From: Micromonospora saelicesensis
Lineage (GTDB): Bacteria > Actinomycetota > Actinomycetes > Mycobacteriales > Micromonosporaceae
Assembly (NCBI RefSeq): GCF_900091575.1
Contig: NZ_FMCR01000002.1
Coordinates: 713,760-777,759, forward strand
Length of the DNA stretch: 64,000 nt
Direction of reading: 5' to 3'
Below the pieces are notes generated by a model. The model was given only the letters and a program-made list of their open reading frames with translations, did not search any database and was not told the DNA's origin. Shown here piece by piece: positions 51,624 through 61,215 of the stretch (position 1 is the first letter of the stretch; every line of letters starts with the position of its first letter). A program made the position numbers and the translations under genes.

Positions 51624-52454
51624 CTACCGGCGGCGCTTGTTCAGACTCGGAAGGCCACCGGACACGGTTCGCACACTGCCGTCCGGGTTACTCCGGCCCG
51701 GCTTCTGTAGGGCCTCTGCCACTCGCCTCCCGGCGAGGTCGGAGGCGCTCAGGTTAACGATGACCCGGTCTCGCCGCCGCCAGCTCCGCAGCAGAGCCTG
51801 AGCTTGCTGGCTGTCTGCGGCGCCCGTCAACGCACGAATCGCCGGCATCGCCCGGCACGGGTCAGCGAGCAGGAGATGGGCGACGTCGGCTGGGGTCAGA
51901 TTGCGTGGCGAGGCGTTGCCGGCCGACACGAGTGACCCATGGATCTCCCCATTCTCAAGCCACAGCCAGACCGGCCTCCTGCCATCACCGGCCCGCATCA
52001 CCGGGGTTGTCGACGGGGTGCTCGGCGTGGTGGAAGCCGGCCTGGCCGAAAGGTGGGCTCGTAGGGCAGCCGCCATCTGCGCCCGCCGCCGCGACAGGGC
52101 CGCAACGTCGGCCGCCGGGCGCGACAGGGCCACCTGACCCGACGATGCTTCCCCACGGAGCTGCGGCGGCCTCATCAGGGCGGCTCGCCGTTCCTCCATG
52201 AACCAGCTGGCGAACGTCCACTGCTCCCGCGTGAAACTGACCGGAATGGCCTCGGTCAGGTCCGGTGCCGACGTGTCCTGAACGGAGAGTTGCGCGTACC
52301 GCTTCGCCTGGTCGAATGCGGTGAACGACCCGATATCGAGGATCGCGGCCAGCGGTATCCGCCTGACGTGGGCCTTCGGCCACGGCAGCAATCGCCAACG
52401 CCGGAGGACAAGGTGCTCCTCCTCGAACCTGGCGTCCCAACGCCGAACGACCAT
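51624..52454 (-). CDS. Hypothetical protein
   Basis: The 276-residue protein has an N-terminal beta-rich segment that looks PH-like (L-V-L-R-R-W-R-L-L, R-I-P-L-A-A-I-L-D-I-G-S-F) then helices, a Thr/Pro linker and a C-terminal part (V-W-L-W-L-E-N-G-E-I-H-G, L-T-P-A-D-V-A-H-L-L). No family is recognised and no signal or membrane helix is present. The ATG at 52454 is chosen from GGGAGG upstream; an earlier in-frame ATG at about 52499 is possible. Confidence 0.6.
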   Translation of the reverse strand: MVVRRWDARFEEEHLVLRRWRLLPWPKAHVRRIPLAAILDIGSFTAFDQAKRYAQLSVQDTSAPDLTEAIPVSFTREQWTFASWFMEERRAALMRPPQLRGEASSGQVALSRPAADVAALSRRRAQMAAALRAHLSARPASTTPSTPSTTPVMRAGDGRRPVWLWLENGEIHGSLVSAGNASPRNLTPADVAHLLLADPCRAMPAIRALTGAADSQQAQALLRSWRRRDRVIVNLSASDLAGRRVAEALQKPGRSNPDGSVRTVSGGLPSLNKRRR

Positions 52455-52549
52455 CCCCGCCACCTCCCGTGCTGCGCACGCTAGCCGCCTGATGATCATC
52501 ACCGCACTCGGCGCAACAGGCAGTTGAGATGCCGGATCGTCTGGTTGTG

Positions 52550-52801
52550 TCAACGGCGCAGGCGACGGGAGCAGCCGCCGTCGTGGCCGTCGCGCAGGAG
52601 GCAGCGCCGGCCGCCGGGTAGCCGCAGGTCGCAGAAGACCCGGTGGCGCACGAGCTGATGGTCCTCCTCGGAGACGGTGGTCTCCCCCGGGTCCGCCATC
52701 GGCAGCACCAGCATCCAGCGACCGATGACCCGGGCCAGGCGTTGCGCGGCGGCCAGGTCGGTAGCGACGACGGGCAGGTGGATGACGTACCGCTGACTCA
52801 T
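52550..52801 (-). CDS. Small Cys-rich protein of the XRE-DUF397 module
   Basis: The 83-residue protein has a C-terminal C-x10-C-x4-G-H-x3-C pattern (F-C-D-L ... R-R-C-L-L ... G-H-D-G-G-C) that could bind zinc, and a basic tail. The start overlaps the DivIVA-like stop (ATGA). A decayed homologue lies at 36829-36965. No named family is recognised; its repeated placement beside XRE/DUF397 pairs suggests a regulatory role. Confidence 0.7.
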   Translation of the reverse strand: MSQRYVIHLPVVATDLAAAQRLARVIGRWMLVLPMADPGETTVSEEDHQLVRHRVFCDLRLPGGRRCLLRDGHDGGCSRRLRR

Positions 52802-53100
52802 CGGGCCTGGTCCCGCTCGTTGCGGGCGCGGGCCTGATCGGTCTGCCAGCGACGCAGGCCGGCCTTGATCCGGGCCGTCTCGAGGCGGCTCTCGGCGAGA
52901 GCGGCGTAGACGGCGGCCATGTCAACGGCGACCCGATCGAGGAAGGCGTACACGTCGTCGGGGTTCAGGCCGCGACGTCCGAACCCGACCGGCGGAAAGC
53001 GGCGCTCACGCACCTGCCACGGCAGCAGACTGGTGTACGCGGCGGAGCGGTAGGTCGCACCGCCACTCGCCATCCCTGGTCGCTGGTTCTTGGCGTTCAT
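52798..53100 (-). CDS. DivIVA-like small coiled-coil protein
   Basis: The 100-residue protein has L-L-P-W-Q-V-R-E-R-R-F followed by G-F-G-R-R-G-L-N-P-D-D-V-Y-A-F-L, a DivIVA-type N-terminal targeting motif, then a helix with E-S-R-L-E-T-A-R. The ATG at 53100 has GGAAGG upstream. It is co-translated with the Cys-rich gene and divergent from the XRE regulator. Its short length suggests an adaptor rather than a true polar scaffold. Confidence 0.75.
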   Translation of the reverse strand: MNAKNQRPGMASGGATYRSAAYTSLLPWQVRERRFPPVGFGRRGLNPDDVYAFLDRVAVDMAAVYAALAESRLETARIKAGLRRWQTDQARARNERDQAR

Positions 53101-53250
53101 GTCTGCCTGCCTTCCTGATGCGGAGGGGCGAGGGGGTTCGGGATGCACGGCGGCCGGTCGGGGGGACCGGACGGCCGCCGTGCTGTGATCAGCCTGCGAC
53201 AGTCCGCAGTGGAAACGCAACGTTCTAAACCGCAATTTCGCCGTTGTGCA

Positions 53251-53279
53251 TTGACTTTCTTTGCTGAAACCCGTAGGAG
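53251..53279 (+). promoter_or_regulatory. Sigma-70-like promoter of the XRE-DUF397 pair
   Basis: TTGACT (53251-53256) and TAGGAG (53274-53279) are 17 bp apart, about 50 bp before the chosen XRE start. The 230-bp divergent region (53101-53330) is AT-richer than its flanks and must also hold the promoter of the DivIVA-like gene. Confidence 0.5.
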
Positions 53280-53330
53280 TTGCAGGAGCAGGTCACGCAG
53301 CGTTGCGCTATGGAACCAGGGAGTGTGCGG

Positions 53331-54218
53331 ATGCCCGACGACATCGGATCGACAGTGCCTCGCCGGCAACTCGGCCGGCTGCTACGGCAGTTCCGCAACG
53401 AGGCCGGGGTGACGCTCGACGCCGCCGCCGAAGCCCTCGAATACAGCCGGCAGAAGATCTGGCGCCTCGAATGCGGCCAGGGCTCGGTCCGGGTGCTCGA
53501 CGTCAAGGCGATGTGCGAGCTGTACGGGGTGTCGCCGGAGATGACCGAGGCGATGCGCGGGCTGGCCGCCGAGACGAAGTCGAAAGGCTGGTGGCACGCG
53601 TACGGGGATGCGGTGCCGAACTGGTTCGAGCTGTACGTGGGGCTGGAATCCGCCGCCGCCCACTTGCGCGAGTACGGCGAGAACCTCATCCCCGGGCTGC
53701 TACAGACCCGCGCCTACGCATTGGGTTTGTTCCGACCCACAAGCCGGCTGAGCATCGAGGAGCGCGAGCGGGCTGTCGAGGTGCGGCTGAAGCGTCAGAG
53801 TCTGCTCACTCGTCGGCTTCCACAGCCGCCGCACCTGGACGCCATCCTCTCCGAAGCGGTGCTGCGCCGTGTTGTGGGCGGCCCTACGGTGATGACTGGG
53901 CAGCTTGCTCGCCTGCTCGAAGCATCGGAGCTGCCGAACGTCTCGGTTCGCATCGCGCCACTCGCGGCAGGGCCACATCCCGGTGCAGTCGCAGGCTCCT
54001 TTGTTCTCCTGGACTTCCCGGCCACGAAGGGCGGCCGGGCCGTCCCGGAACCGTCGGTCGTCTACAGCGAGTCGCTGACCGGGGCGCTCTACCTCGACAA
54101 GCCGGACGAGCTGCGGGCCTATGAAGACGTCTGGAAGGGTCTGGATTCACTCGCACTCGATCAGGCAGACTCAAGAGACATGATCAAGCAGATCATCGGG
54201 GAGATGCGGCATGACTGA
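53331..54218 (+). CDS. XRE-family regulator with DUF5753 domain
   Basis: The 295-residue protein has an N-terminal HTH_31-type domain (about 10-65, L-G-R-L-L-R-Q-F-R-N-E-A-G, E-Y-S-R-Q-K-I-W-R-L-E) and a C-terminal DUF5753 domain (E-N-L-I-P-G-L-L-Q-T, V-Y-S-E-S-L-T-G-A-L-Y-L-D). These pairs with DUF397 proteins are abundant in actinomycetes and tied to development or toxin-antitoxin-like control. ATG 53331 has GGGAG upstream; an in-frame ATG at 53310 is an alternative. It overlaps the DUF397 gene by 8 bp. Confidence 0.9.
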   Translation: MPDDIGSTVPRRQLGRLLRQFRNEAGVTLDAAAEALEYSRQKIWRLECGQGSVRVLDVKAMCELYGVSPEMTEAMRGLAAETKSKGWWHAYGDAVPNWFELYVGLESAAAHLREYGENLIPGLLQTRAYALGLFRPTSRLSIEERERAVEVRLKRQSLLTRRLPQPPHLDAILSEAVLRRVVGGPTVMTGQLARLLEASELPNVSVRIAPLAAGPHPGAVAGSFVLLDFPATKGGRAVPEPSVVYSESLTGALYLDKPDELRAYEDVWKGLDSLALDQADSRDMIKQIIGEMRHD

Positions 54219-54417
54219 CCTGACCGGCGCCATCTGGCGCAAGAGCACCCGCAGCGGTGACAACGGCGGCAACTGCGTCGAGGTCGCCACCAACATCCCC
54301 GGCATCGTCGCCGTACGCGACTCCAAGAACATCGGGGGAGCGGCACTCCGCTTCGATCGATGCGCCTGGCTACTATTCACAGCCGCTGTCAAGTCTGCTG
54401 CTCGCCCCGGTACCTGA
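54211..54417 (+). CDS. DUF397 protein, partner of the XRE regulator
   Basis: The 68-residue protein shows W-R-K-S-T-R-S-G-D-N-G-G-N-C-V-E-V-A, I-V-A-V-R-D-S-K-N and a final tryptophan segment (C-A-W-L-L-F-T-A-A). This is the DUF397 family, which has been proposed to act as the small antagonistic partner of DUF5753 regulators. It is translationally coupled to its regulator by an 8-bp overlap. Confidence 0.9.
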   Translation: MTDLTGAIWRKSTRSGDNGGNCVEVATNIPGIVAVRDSKNIGGAALRFDRCAWLLFTAAVKSAARPGT

Positions 54418-54471
54418 GGGCAACACCGCGCTCCCGTCGCGCTGCCTGCTGCCGAACGGTGCCTGCGATGT

Positions 54472-54490
54472 TCATCGTCATTGACGATGA
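54472..54490. terminator. Palindrome after the DUF397 gene, terminator or operator
   Basis: TCATCGTCA and TGACGATGA form perfect 9-bp arms around one base, in the gap between the DUF397 gene (+) and the nuclease-like gene (-). The tiny centre makes a hairpin with a 5- to 7-nt loop. A DNA-binding site is also possible. Confidence 0.4.
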
Positions 54491-54612
54491 CCTACCTGAA
54501 CCGGCTCGTCTTTGGGTGCCAGCTTCCGCTGACGAGCAAGCGGGCCGGCCCGCCGGACTCGAAGTCAAAGGACCGCGCGCACGGCCACGCGCCAAGCTGG
54601 GTCGTGTCCAGC

Positions 54613-55254
54613 CTATCGTGGCACCCGGATCCCGACACCCAGCCAGCGGAACTGCCCGTTCACGCCTTCGAGCCGGGTGTAGTCATTCCAGGCAAGCGTG
54701 TACCGGCCGATGAGATTCCGCTCGTTGTCCATGTAGTAACTGCCCTCGGTTCCCCATCGCAGAGTGCCCGTCAGGGTGCGCCCTTCGTGGATTCGGAAGT
54801 GCTGATCGCGTGTGAGCCGAGGACGGCTGGGCGGGGCCCACAATGGCTGGTGGTTGGTCAATATAATCGCGAAGCCGTTGGTCAGGGTGGGGTCGGCGGC
54901 ACAGAGTCCTTCAAGCCGCGCGACATCGAAGATGAAGTTGCGTCGGGCCAGATCGTCGGCCGCGTGTTCCCGCAGACGGAACTGCTCCCCGATCACCGGG
55001 TCTGTGCCGTCCCACCGTGAGGTGAAGTATTTGAACTCGATGGCCGTGCGACCCTGCGGTCCGCAGCACAGCAGGTCGACGCGCTCTCCCCCGGCTTGCC
55101 GGACTTCCAACCGGACCTCTGTCGACGGCTGCATGCTGTGCAGCGTCCAGGCGAAGGCATGCTGGAAGTCGGCCTCCGAATGAAAGACAGCGCGCCGGCC
55201 GATCAGCTCAGCCATGACCGTGGCCACCTCAGTCTCGCCTGCGATCAACATCAT
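54613..55254 (-). CDS. PD-(D/E)XK nuclease-like protein at the end of the R-M operon
   Basis: The 213-residue protein has the fold-defining pattern of PD-(D/E)XK nucleases: Glu27 in an N-terminal helix, Asp60 in R-V-D-L-L, and Glu73-x-Lys75 in A-I-E-F-K-Y-F, with a following helix (F-R-L-R-E-H-A-A-D-D-L). This suggests DNA cleavage, but no named family is recognised. The ATG at 55254 overlaps the kinase stop by 26 bp, so translation is coupled. As last gene of the HsdM-S-R-kinase operon it may be an accessory effector. Confidence 0.7.
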   Translation of the reverse strand: MMLIAGETEVATVMAELIGRRAVFHSEADFQHAFAWTLHSMQPSTEVRLEVRQAGGERVDLLCCGPQGRTAIEFKYFTSRWDGTDPVIGEQFRLREHAADDLARRNFIFDVARLEGLCAADPTLTNGFAIILTNHQPLWAPPSRPRLTRDQHFRIHEGRTLTGTLRWGTEGSYYMDNERNLIGRYTLAWNDYTRLEGVNGQFRWLGVGIRVPR

Positions 55255-56845
55255 CGCTCGCCGCCTTTCCATTGCCGCTGTTTCGTAACAGATCGGGTCC
55301 ACGCCTGATCTGAGCAATCCGCCTGTCCAGCGTGCTGACGTGGACGGAGTCCGGCCCATACTCGGCGACGAGGACTGGCCGGAGCGCCTCGAGGTGCTGA
55401 AGACCCTCGCTCGTGCGGCCGACGGCGGGCAGCATCATGCCGAGGCGGTAGGTGGCGTCCCGGTGCAGGGGGTCGTACGGCTCGGCGAGGACGAGGAACT
55501 CGGTGAGCTGCTTGACGGCCTCGTCGATGTTGCCGATCTCGGCGTGACTGACGCCCGAGTAGTAGTAGAGAACGGTCAGGTCGTCCCCACCGTCGACCTT
55601 CGGGAGGATCTCGTCGAGGACGGCCGCCACCCGGCTGAACTCGTCGGCGAACCACAGCGTCGAGGCCAGAGCCACCTGCATCTCCAGCTTCAACGCCGGT
55701 TCAGCGGACGCCCGCCCCACCGCCTCGTCCAGTAGATCGATCGCCTGTTGGAACTGCGAATCCTGGACCAGGTCGCCGACCCGTTGCTGGATCTCGATCG
55801 CCTCGTCAATGCTCAGCGGCGCCGAGGTCGCCGACGTCGGCTTCGGGGCGGGGGCGGCTCCACGCTGCCGTGGCGCGGGTGCGAGTGGGCGGAGGAAGGG
55901 ACGGCGCGGGTCACGGTTGCCGCCGGGTCCAGCGTGACCGGGCTGGGCGGCGATCGGTAGCAGCGTTTCGTAGACGTCCTCTGCTGTGGGACGGTCCGCG
56001 GGCCGCTTCGCCAGCATTCGCGCAATCAGGTTTTCAAGGTCGGAAGGCACGTCAGCGCGCCACGCCCGCGCCCACGGTGCCGGGGTGTTGACGTGGTGAT
56101 CTTGATAGGAGCGACTAGTCGTCTCCACGAATGGCACCCGTCCGGTGAGTGCCTCGTACAGCACGCAACCCAACGCGTAGACGTCGCTCGCCGGCCCAAC
56201 CGGGTTGCCCAGAGCCTGTTCCGGCGGCATGTACGGCGGGCTGCCGACGGTCAGGCCGACCTGGGTGAGCCGCGGCAGGGCACTGGCGCCGCGCAGGATG
56301 GCCACCCCGAAGTCGAGAACCTTGACCACTCCCCCGTCAGTGACCATGAGGTTCGAGGGCTTGATGTCGCGGTGGACGACGTCAACTCGGTGGACGTCGA
56401 CGAGGGTGGCCGCCACCTGGGCTGTGATTGCGGCGGCCCAGGTGATCGGCCACGGGTCGGCGCCATAGTTCCGGGAGGCGATTAGATCCTCGAGAGTCTG
56501 CCCATACACCAGCTGCATGACCAGGTAGATGCGGCCGGTCGAATCCTCAACGCCGAAGTCGTACACGGCGGGGATGCCGGGGAGTTCGAGGCGGGCCGTC
56601 GTGCGGATCTCCCGTAGGAACCGCTCCCGGTCGGCCTCCGCCGCCTCATTGAACGCCGCGCGCTCCGCGCTGCCGAAGGTCGCCGCAGGGCCGGGCGTGT
56701 TCCGCATCAGCTTGATCGCCACGCGGCGGTCCAGGTGCCGGTCGTAGCCGCTCCAGACGGCACCCATGCCGCCGGTGCCGATCGGCGCGTCGACGCGGTA
56801 CCGGTCCGCGAAGACCCACTCCTCAGCCGGTATCACGTCGCTCAC
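55229..56845 (-). CDS. Cytosolic Ser/Thr protein kinase with C-terminal TPR-like region
   Basis: The 538-residue protein has a complete Hanks-type kinase domain: G-T-G-G-M-G loop (23-28), Lys45, H-R-D (158-160) and D-F-G (178-180). A Pro-rich linker (about 305-335) leads to a helical C-terminal region (about 350-510) with TPR-like repeats (A-I-D-L-L-D-E-A, L-T-V-L-Y-Y-Y-S-G-V). There is no membrane helix, unlike PknB-type kinases. It begins 21 bp after hsdR on the same strand, so it is very likely in the R-M operon. Start GTG 56845 after GGGGGAA. Confidence 0.88.
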   Translation of the reverse strand: MSDVIPAEEWVFADRYRVDAPIGTGGMGAVWSGYDRHLDRRVAIKLMRNTPGPAATFGSAERAAFNEAAEADRERFLREIRTTARLELPGIPAVYDFGVEDSTGRIYLVMQLVYGQTLEDLIASRNYGADPWPITWAAAITAQVAATLVDVHRVDVVHRDIKPSNLMVTDGGVVKVLDFGVAILRGASALPRLTQVGLTVGSPPYMPPEQALGNPVGPASDVYALGCVLYEALTGRVPFVETTSRSYQDHHVNTPAPWARAWRADVPSDLENLIARMLAKRPADRPTAEDVYETLLPIAAQPGHAGPGGNRDPRRPFLRPLAPAPRQRGAAPAPKPTSATSAPLSIDEAIEIQQRVGDLVQDSQFQQAIDLLDEAVGRASAEPALKLEMQVALASTLWFADEFSRVAAVLDEILPKVDGGDDLTVLYYYSGVSHAEIGNIDEAVKQLTEFLVLAEPYDPLHRDATYRLGMMLPAVGRTSEGLQHLEALRPVLVAEYGPDSVHVSTLDRRIAQIRRGPDLLRNSGNGKAASDDVDRRRD

Positions 56846-56866
56846 CGCGCGCGTTCCCCCGCTTCG

Positions 56867-59800
56867 TCACTCGCCGCTGGTCGCTGTCGCACGCTTCTCG
56901 TTCGCCCCGGAGACCTGACTGCGAAGCTTGCGCAGGGCTTCGGCGCGAGACGGGCTCAGGATCAGCCCGTACGCCCGACGCCGGGCCTCCGCCTTGACGG
57001 CGGCCTGAAACTCCGGGTTGTCGAAGTACCGGCCGACGAAGGTGGTGTTGCGATCATGGTTGCGGGCCACGATGTTGTCCAGCTCTGGGTCGGCCACCTG
57101 ACCGAACCGTTCGATGTCGTTGTTGAGCGCAACCTGTTGCATCTTCTCGTCCTCAGCCAGTGAGATGATCTGCTGCACGAGCAGGATCTGGTCGGACGAG
57201 CTGAGGTCGTAGCCGAAGCGCTCGTTGAGCTCCTCGATCACCTCGCTGAGCGGCTTCTCCTCGACCTGGCGGGCGGCGCCGCCGTCGGGCGAGAAGCCGG
57301 GGATGAGGTGCGCGCCGGACGGTTGCAGTGACAGGTCCTCCTCAGCGCGCTTGCGGATGCGCAGGTGGCTCAGCGTGGCCGCACCGATGTCGACGCCCGC
57401 ACCCGGCTCGGAGGGTAGCCGTCGGAGCAGGAAACGGCTGTAGAGGTAGAGCCGTTCCAGATCCTCGTCGGCGTACCCGACGACCTGGGCCAGGAAGCCG
57501 TACGCCCGGACGTAGTCGCTCACCGACGAGCGGAACTCCTCTGCGCGGTCCCGGTCGTCCTTGGCGAGTTGGGTGAACCGGTCGACCGCCGGCTCAAGGA
57601 ACCGGTAGAGCGCGGCGTGCGCCTTCTCCAGTTGCCCGTCGGTCGTTGAGGACTGCTCGGCGGCGAGCAAGGCTTCGGTGAAGGCGTCCATCTCCGACTC
57701 GACCAGCAGTTGAAAGTCCATCACCTCGCGCTGCTTGTCGTAGAGCAGGTTCGGGTCGGTCGGCTCGGTGATGGTGGTCTCGAAGTACGGCTTGAACCAC
57801 TTCTGGATGTCTTCGGCCTTGTTGGCGAAGTCGAGCACGAAGACGTCGTCCTGCGTCTTGTCCGGGTGGGTGCGGTTCAGGCGGGAGAGGGTCTGGACGG
57901 CTGCCACGCTGGCGAGCGGCTTGTCGACGTACATCGCCGCGAGCAGCGGCTGGTCGAAGCCCGTCTGGTATTTCTCGGCGACGACCAGGATGCGATATTC
58001 GGTCTGGTTGCGGGCTATGGCCTGAGGATCGCCGACCTTCGTGTACGCGAACGCGTCCGGCAGGGCCGCCTCCGAGAACCCGTTGAGCTTCGACTCGGAG
58101 TAGTCGATGCCGTCGAGGGTGAGCGTGCCGGAGAACGCCACGATCGGCGTGCAGTCGGTGACACCACGCTTGTCGAGGTACTTGCGCATCGCCTGGTAGA
58201 GCCGCAGCGCGTGCTCACGGGAGCGGGTCACCACCATCGCCTTGGCCCGCTCGCCGATGCGCTCGCTGACCTCGGTGCGGAAGTGATCGATGATGATCTG
58301 CGCTCGTTGGTCCTGCGACTCGGGGTGCAGCTCGGCGGCCCGTACCAGCTTGGCCTTTGCCTTTTTCGGGTCGACCTCGGGGTCGGCGGCTTCCACGGCC
58401 TCGACCGCCGCGCTGGCCAGCCGCCACCGCGCCTCGTACGTGATGTAGTTGCGCAGCACGTCGAGGATGAAGCCCTCCTCGATGGCCTGGCGCATCGAGT
58501 AGACGTGGAACGGCTCCATCTGGCCGGTCCCGGGGTTGCGGGTGCCGAACAGCTCAAGCGTCTTCTGCTTCGGCGTCGCGGTGAAAGCGAAGTAGGACAG
58601 GTTGGCGTGTTTACCCCGGGCCAGGGCGGAGGCGGTCAGCAGGTCGCCGTCGGCGTCGATGTCGTCCGAGCCGAGCCGACCGAGCGCCTTCTTCAACGCG
58701 TTCGCCGACTCCCCCGACTGCGACGAGTGCGCCTCGTCGATGATGACCGCGTACCGGCGCTGGCCCAGTTTGGCGACCTTGTCCAGCACGAACGGGAACT
58801 TCTGCAAGGTCGTGATGATGACGCGGGCGGCCGACCCGGTGAGGGCGTCGGCGAGTTGCTGGGAATCTTCGTCGATCTTCTTGACGACGCCGGCCACGTG
58901 GTCGAACTGGTAGATCGTGTCCTGCAACTGCCGGTCCAGCACCACCCGGTCGGTGATGACGATGGCCTTCTCGAAGACCGGTTGGTTGTCCGCGTCGTGC
59001 AGGGTGGACAGTCGGTGCGCCAGCCAGGCGATGGTGTTCGACTTACCCGAACCAGCCGAATGCTCGACCAGGTAGTTGTGACCCGCCCCATGCTGGGAGG
59101 CGTGCTCGACCATCCGCCGCACCGCGTGCCACTGGTGGTAGCGCGGGAAGATCAACGGGCTGGCGTGCGGGGCCGCCTTGCCCTTCCTCGGCACCTCGAC
59201 GTGCACGAACCGTTGCAGCAGTTCTAGGAAGTTGTCCCGCTGCCACACCTGCCGCCACAGGTAGGACGTCTGGTAGCCGTCGGCGGGCGCGGGCGGGTTT
59301 CCCGCACCGCCGGACACCCCAGGTCCGTTCGAACCCACGTTGAAGGGCAAGAACCGGGTCTGTTCCCCGGCAAGCCGCGTCGTCAGGAACACCAGGTGCG
59401 GGTCAACGGCGAAGTGCACGAGAGTACGCCGCGCGAATATCAGCTCCTTGGCATCGCGATCCTTGCGGTACTGGCGCTTCGCGTCCTCGACGTCCTGCCC
59501 GGTCAGCGTGTTCTTCAACTCCGCCGTGGCGATCGGGATGCCGTTGACGAACAGGCCCAGGTCCAACTCGTCGGCCGTCTTCGCCGAGTAGCGCAACTGC
59601 CGAACTACGGTGAGCCGGTTCGCCTGGTACTCGTCGAGCGCGCCGACGGCGAGGGTGTGGCCAGGCCGGAAGTAGCAGAGCTGGATGGTGACGCCCCGGT
59701 CCTTCACCCCACTCCGGAGCACGTCGAGCGCGCCCCGCTTGTCGATCTCGGCCGCGACACGCTTCGCGAACTCCCGCTGGGCGGTGGCCAGGTCGCCGTA

Positions 59801-59983
59801 GGCGGTGATGAGCCGATCGAACTCCTTCTTCTGAGTCGCCCCGATGAAGGTGTCCAGCTCACCGGTGTCGAGGCCGAGGTCGGGGCGGTATCCGTTGGAC
59901 AGCCCTCGGTGCCAGCCGTTCCCGAGGAGTTCAGCCTCGATCGTCTCCTCGAACGCCTGCTCCTTGTAGACGTGCGCGCTCAC
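56867..59983 (-). CDS. hsdR: Type I restriction enzyme, R (endonuclease/translocase) subunit HsdR
   Basis: The 1038-residue protein has a nuclease domain with Asp141 and Glu155-x-Lys157 (E-L-D-L-G-L-F-V-N-G, A-E-L-K-N), an SF2 motor with Walker A H-S-A-G-S-G-K-S (309-316) and I-I-D-E-A-H (414-419), and the C-terminal HsdR_C-type tail. It translocates DNA and cuts unmethylated DNA with HsdM and HsdS. It overlaps hsdS by GTGA. Length and order are normal. Confidence 0.93.
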   Translation of the reverse strand: MSAHVYKEQAFEETIEAELLGNGWHRGLSNGYRPDLGLDTGELDTFIGATQKKEFDRLITAYGDLATAQREFAKRVAAEIDKRGALDVLRSGVKDRGVTIQLCYFRPGHTLAVGALDEYQANRLTVVRQLRYSAKTADELDLGLFVNGIPIATAELKNTLTGQDVEDAKRQYRKDRDAKELIFARRTLVHFAVDPHLVFLTTRLAGEQTRFLPFNVGSNGPGVSGGAGNPPAPADGYQTSYLWRQVWQRDNFLELLQRFVHVEVPRKGKAAPHASPLIFPRYHQWHAVRRMVEHASQHGAGHNYLVEHSAGSGKSNTIAWLAHRLSTLHDADNQPVFEKAIVITDRVVLDRQLQDTIYQFDHVAGVVKKIDEDSQQLADALTGSAARVIITTLQKFPFVLDKVAKLGQRRYAVIIDEAHSSQSGESANALKKALGRLGSDDIDADGDLLTASALARGKHANLSYFAFTATPKQKTLELFGTRNPGTGQMEPFHVYSMRQAIEEGFILDVLRNYITYEARWRLASAAVEAVEAADPEVDPKKAKAKLVRAAELHPESQDQRAQIIIDHFRTEVSERIGERAKAMVVTRSREHALRLYQAMRKYLDKRGVTDCTPIVAFSGTLTLDGIDYSESKLNGFSEAALPDAFAYTKVGDPQAIARNQTEYRILVVAEKYQTGFDQPLLAAMYVDKPLASVAAVQTLSRLNRTHPDKTQDDVFVLDFANKAEDIQKWFKPYFETTITEPTDPNLLYDKQREVMDFQLLVESEMDAFTEALLAAEQSSTTDGQLEKAHAALYRFLEPAVDRFTQLAKDDRDRAEEFRSSVSDYVRAYGFLAQVVGYADEDLERLYLYSRFLLRRLPSEPGAGVDIGAATLSHLRIRKRAEEDLSLQPSGAHLIPGFSPDGGAARQVEEKPLSEVIEELNERFGYDLSSSDQILLVQQIISLAEDEKMQQVALNNDIERFGQVADPELDNIVARNHDRNTTFVGRYFDNPEFQAAVKAEARRRAYGLILSPSRAEALRKLRSQVSGANEKRATATSGE

Positions 59984-61215
59984 GACAGGTCCGCCCTCCT
60001 CGCGGTCGTGACATCGAGCTGCCCAGTCACGGCAGCCGTGATTAGTGCCTGCTTCCGCTCCGCCAGCACCGACACCTGCCCGGTGATCAACCGCTGCAGT
60101 TCTTCGATGGCCGACAAGTCGTGCTGCAGTTCAACCACAGACCGCTCCTGCACATCGAGTGGAGCTGCTGGCACAACACAGCCCTTCACAACTGCCGTTG
60201 GGAGGTTGTTGGCCATACCCTCGGCTCCGGATATGCCTAGCTTGATGCGCTCACGATTAGCATGGGAACGCAGCATGAATGCCAGGAACTCGGCTGAGCC
60301 CCGTCGAGCATCAACTCGAAGGCGATAGACCTTGTCACAAAGAAGCATTTTGCCAACATGATCCGGAACGACAGCGACACTACCAATCAGCTCCACAGAG
60401 CCGCTTGCCCTCGACATGAGAAGGTCGCCGGAACGCAATCGATACTGGATACGGGGCATAACGTCGGCGGGGAGCGTTTTGTGTTGCTCTTCATTGAATC
60501 TGCCACCGTTGACACACCCAGCCTTGATGACCCCCCACTCGTTCGGGCCAGCAAGCCGCTCCTCACATTGAGGTGACCAACCTTGCTCAATTCCCGACAT
60601 CACGTAACGCAACTCTATGGCTCCGAACCGCGATATCAGGTGTTCGGATAGCTCTGAAACTGCGCTCCGCTTTCGAGCTTCAAGCAGCCCGACCTGCCCG
60701 ATCTTCAAGTCAATGAGGCGGTCGATGCGGGCGGTTTCGGCGTCGAGAAAGTCGGCGATCCGCTGCTGCTCCTCAAGCGGAGGAAGGTGCACCTCCACGC
60801 CAGCGAGGCCTTCAGCAGAAAGTTCGAGAAAAGTTGTCCCCTGACCCCGCCGGCTCAACTCATCCGCGGATGAAGTTAGATGATGATACAGGAATCGGGC
60901 ATCAACCTGATCGGTAGGGACAAGGCCCCTGCACCCCTGGTTAAACGCCATGGGAGCGGACGTGATGGCCACATAGCCAATCGGAGCGCGGGTAGATACA
61001 AGTATGGAATTTGCCGGGATGATGCGAGAACCGGAGGCAACACCAGCCGCCGTCAAAGTTCTTTGAGTGGCAGATATTCTTCCTCGGGCCGCACCAATGT
61101 CGACCGGGGTTGCCCACGGAAAGTCTCCACCCCAATTGGACTCGTCTGGCGTTGGCGTTCCACCGTTAACTACACGGGAAACACGACGAAGCGCCACCTT
61201 CGACCAGTCAGTCAC
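59980..61215 (-). CDS. hsdS: Type I restriction-modification specificity subunit HsdS
   Basis: The 411-residue protein has two target-recognition halves separated by helical spacers. The first half ends with L-P-P-L-E-E-Q-Q-R-I-A-D-F-L-D (about 150-175), and the second half has the parallel region near 355-385. It gives the bipartite recognition sequence; the target sequence cannot be derived here. GTGA overlaps with hsdM and with hsdR. No inverted repeats or second hsdS that would suggest phase variation were seen. Confidence 0.92.
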   Translation of the reverse strand: MTDWSKVALRRVSRVVNGGTPTPDESNWGGDFPWATPVDIGAARGRISATQRTLTAAGVASGSRIIPANSILVSTRAPIGYVAITSAPMAFNQGCRGLVPTDQVDARFLYHHLTSSADELSRRGQGTTFLELSAEGLAGVEVHLPPLEEQQRIADFLDAETARIDRLIDLKIGQVGLLEARKRSAVSELSEHLISRFGAIELRYVMSGIEQGWSPQCEERLAGPNEWGVIKAGCVNGGRFNEEQHKTLPADVMPRIQYRLRSGDLLMSRASGSVELIGSVAVVPDHVGKMLLCDKVYRLRVDARRGSAEFLAFMLRSHANRERIKLGISGAEGMANNLPTAVVKGCVVPAAPLDVQERSVVELQHDLSAIEELQRLITGQVSVLAERKQALITAAVTGQLDVTTARRADLS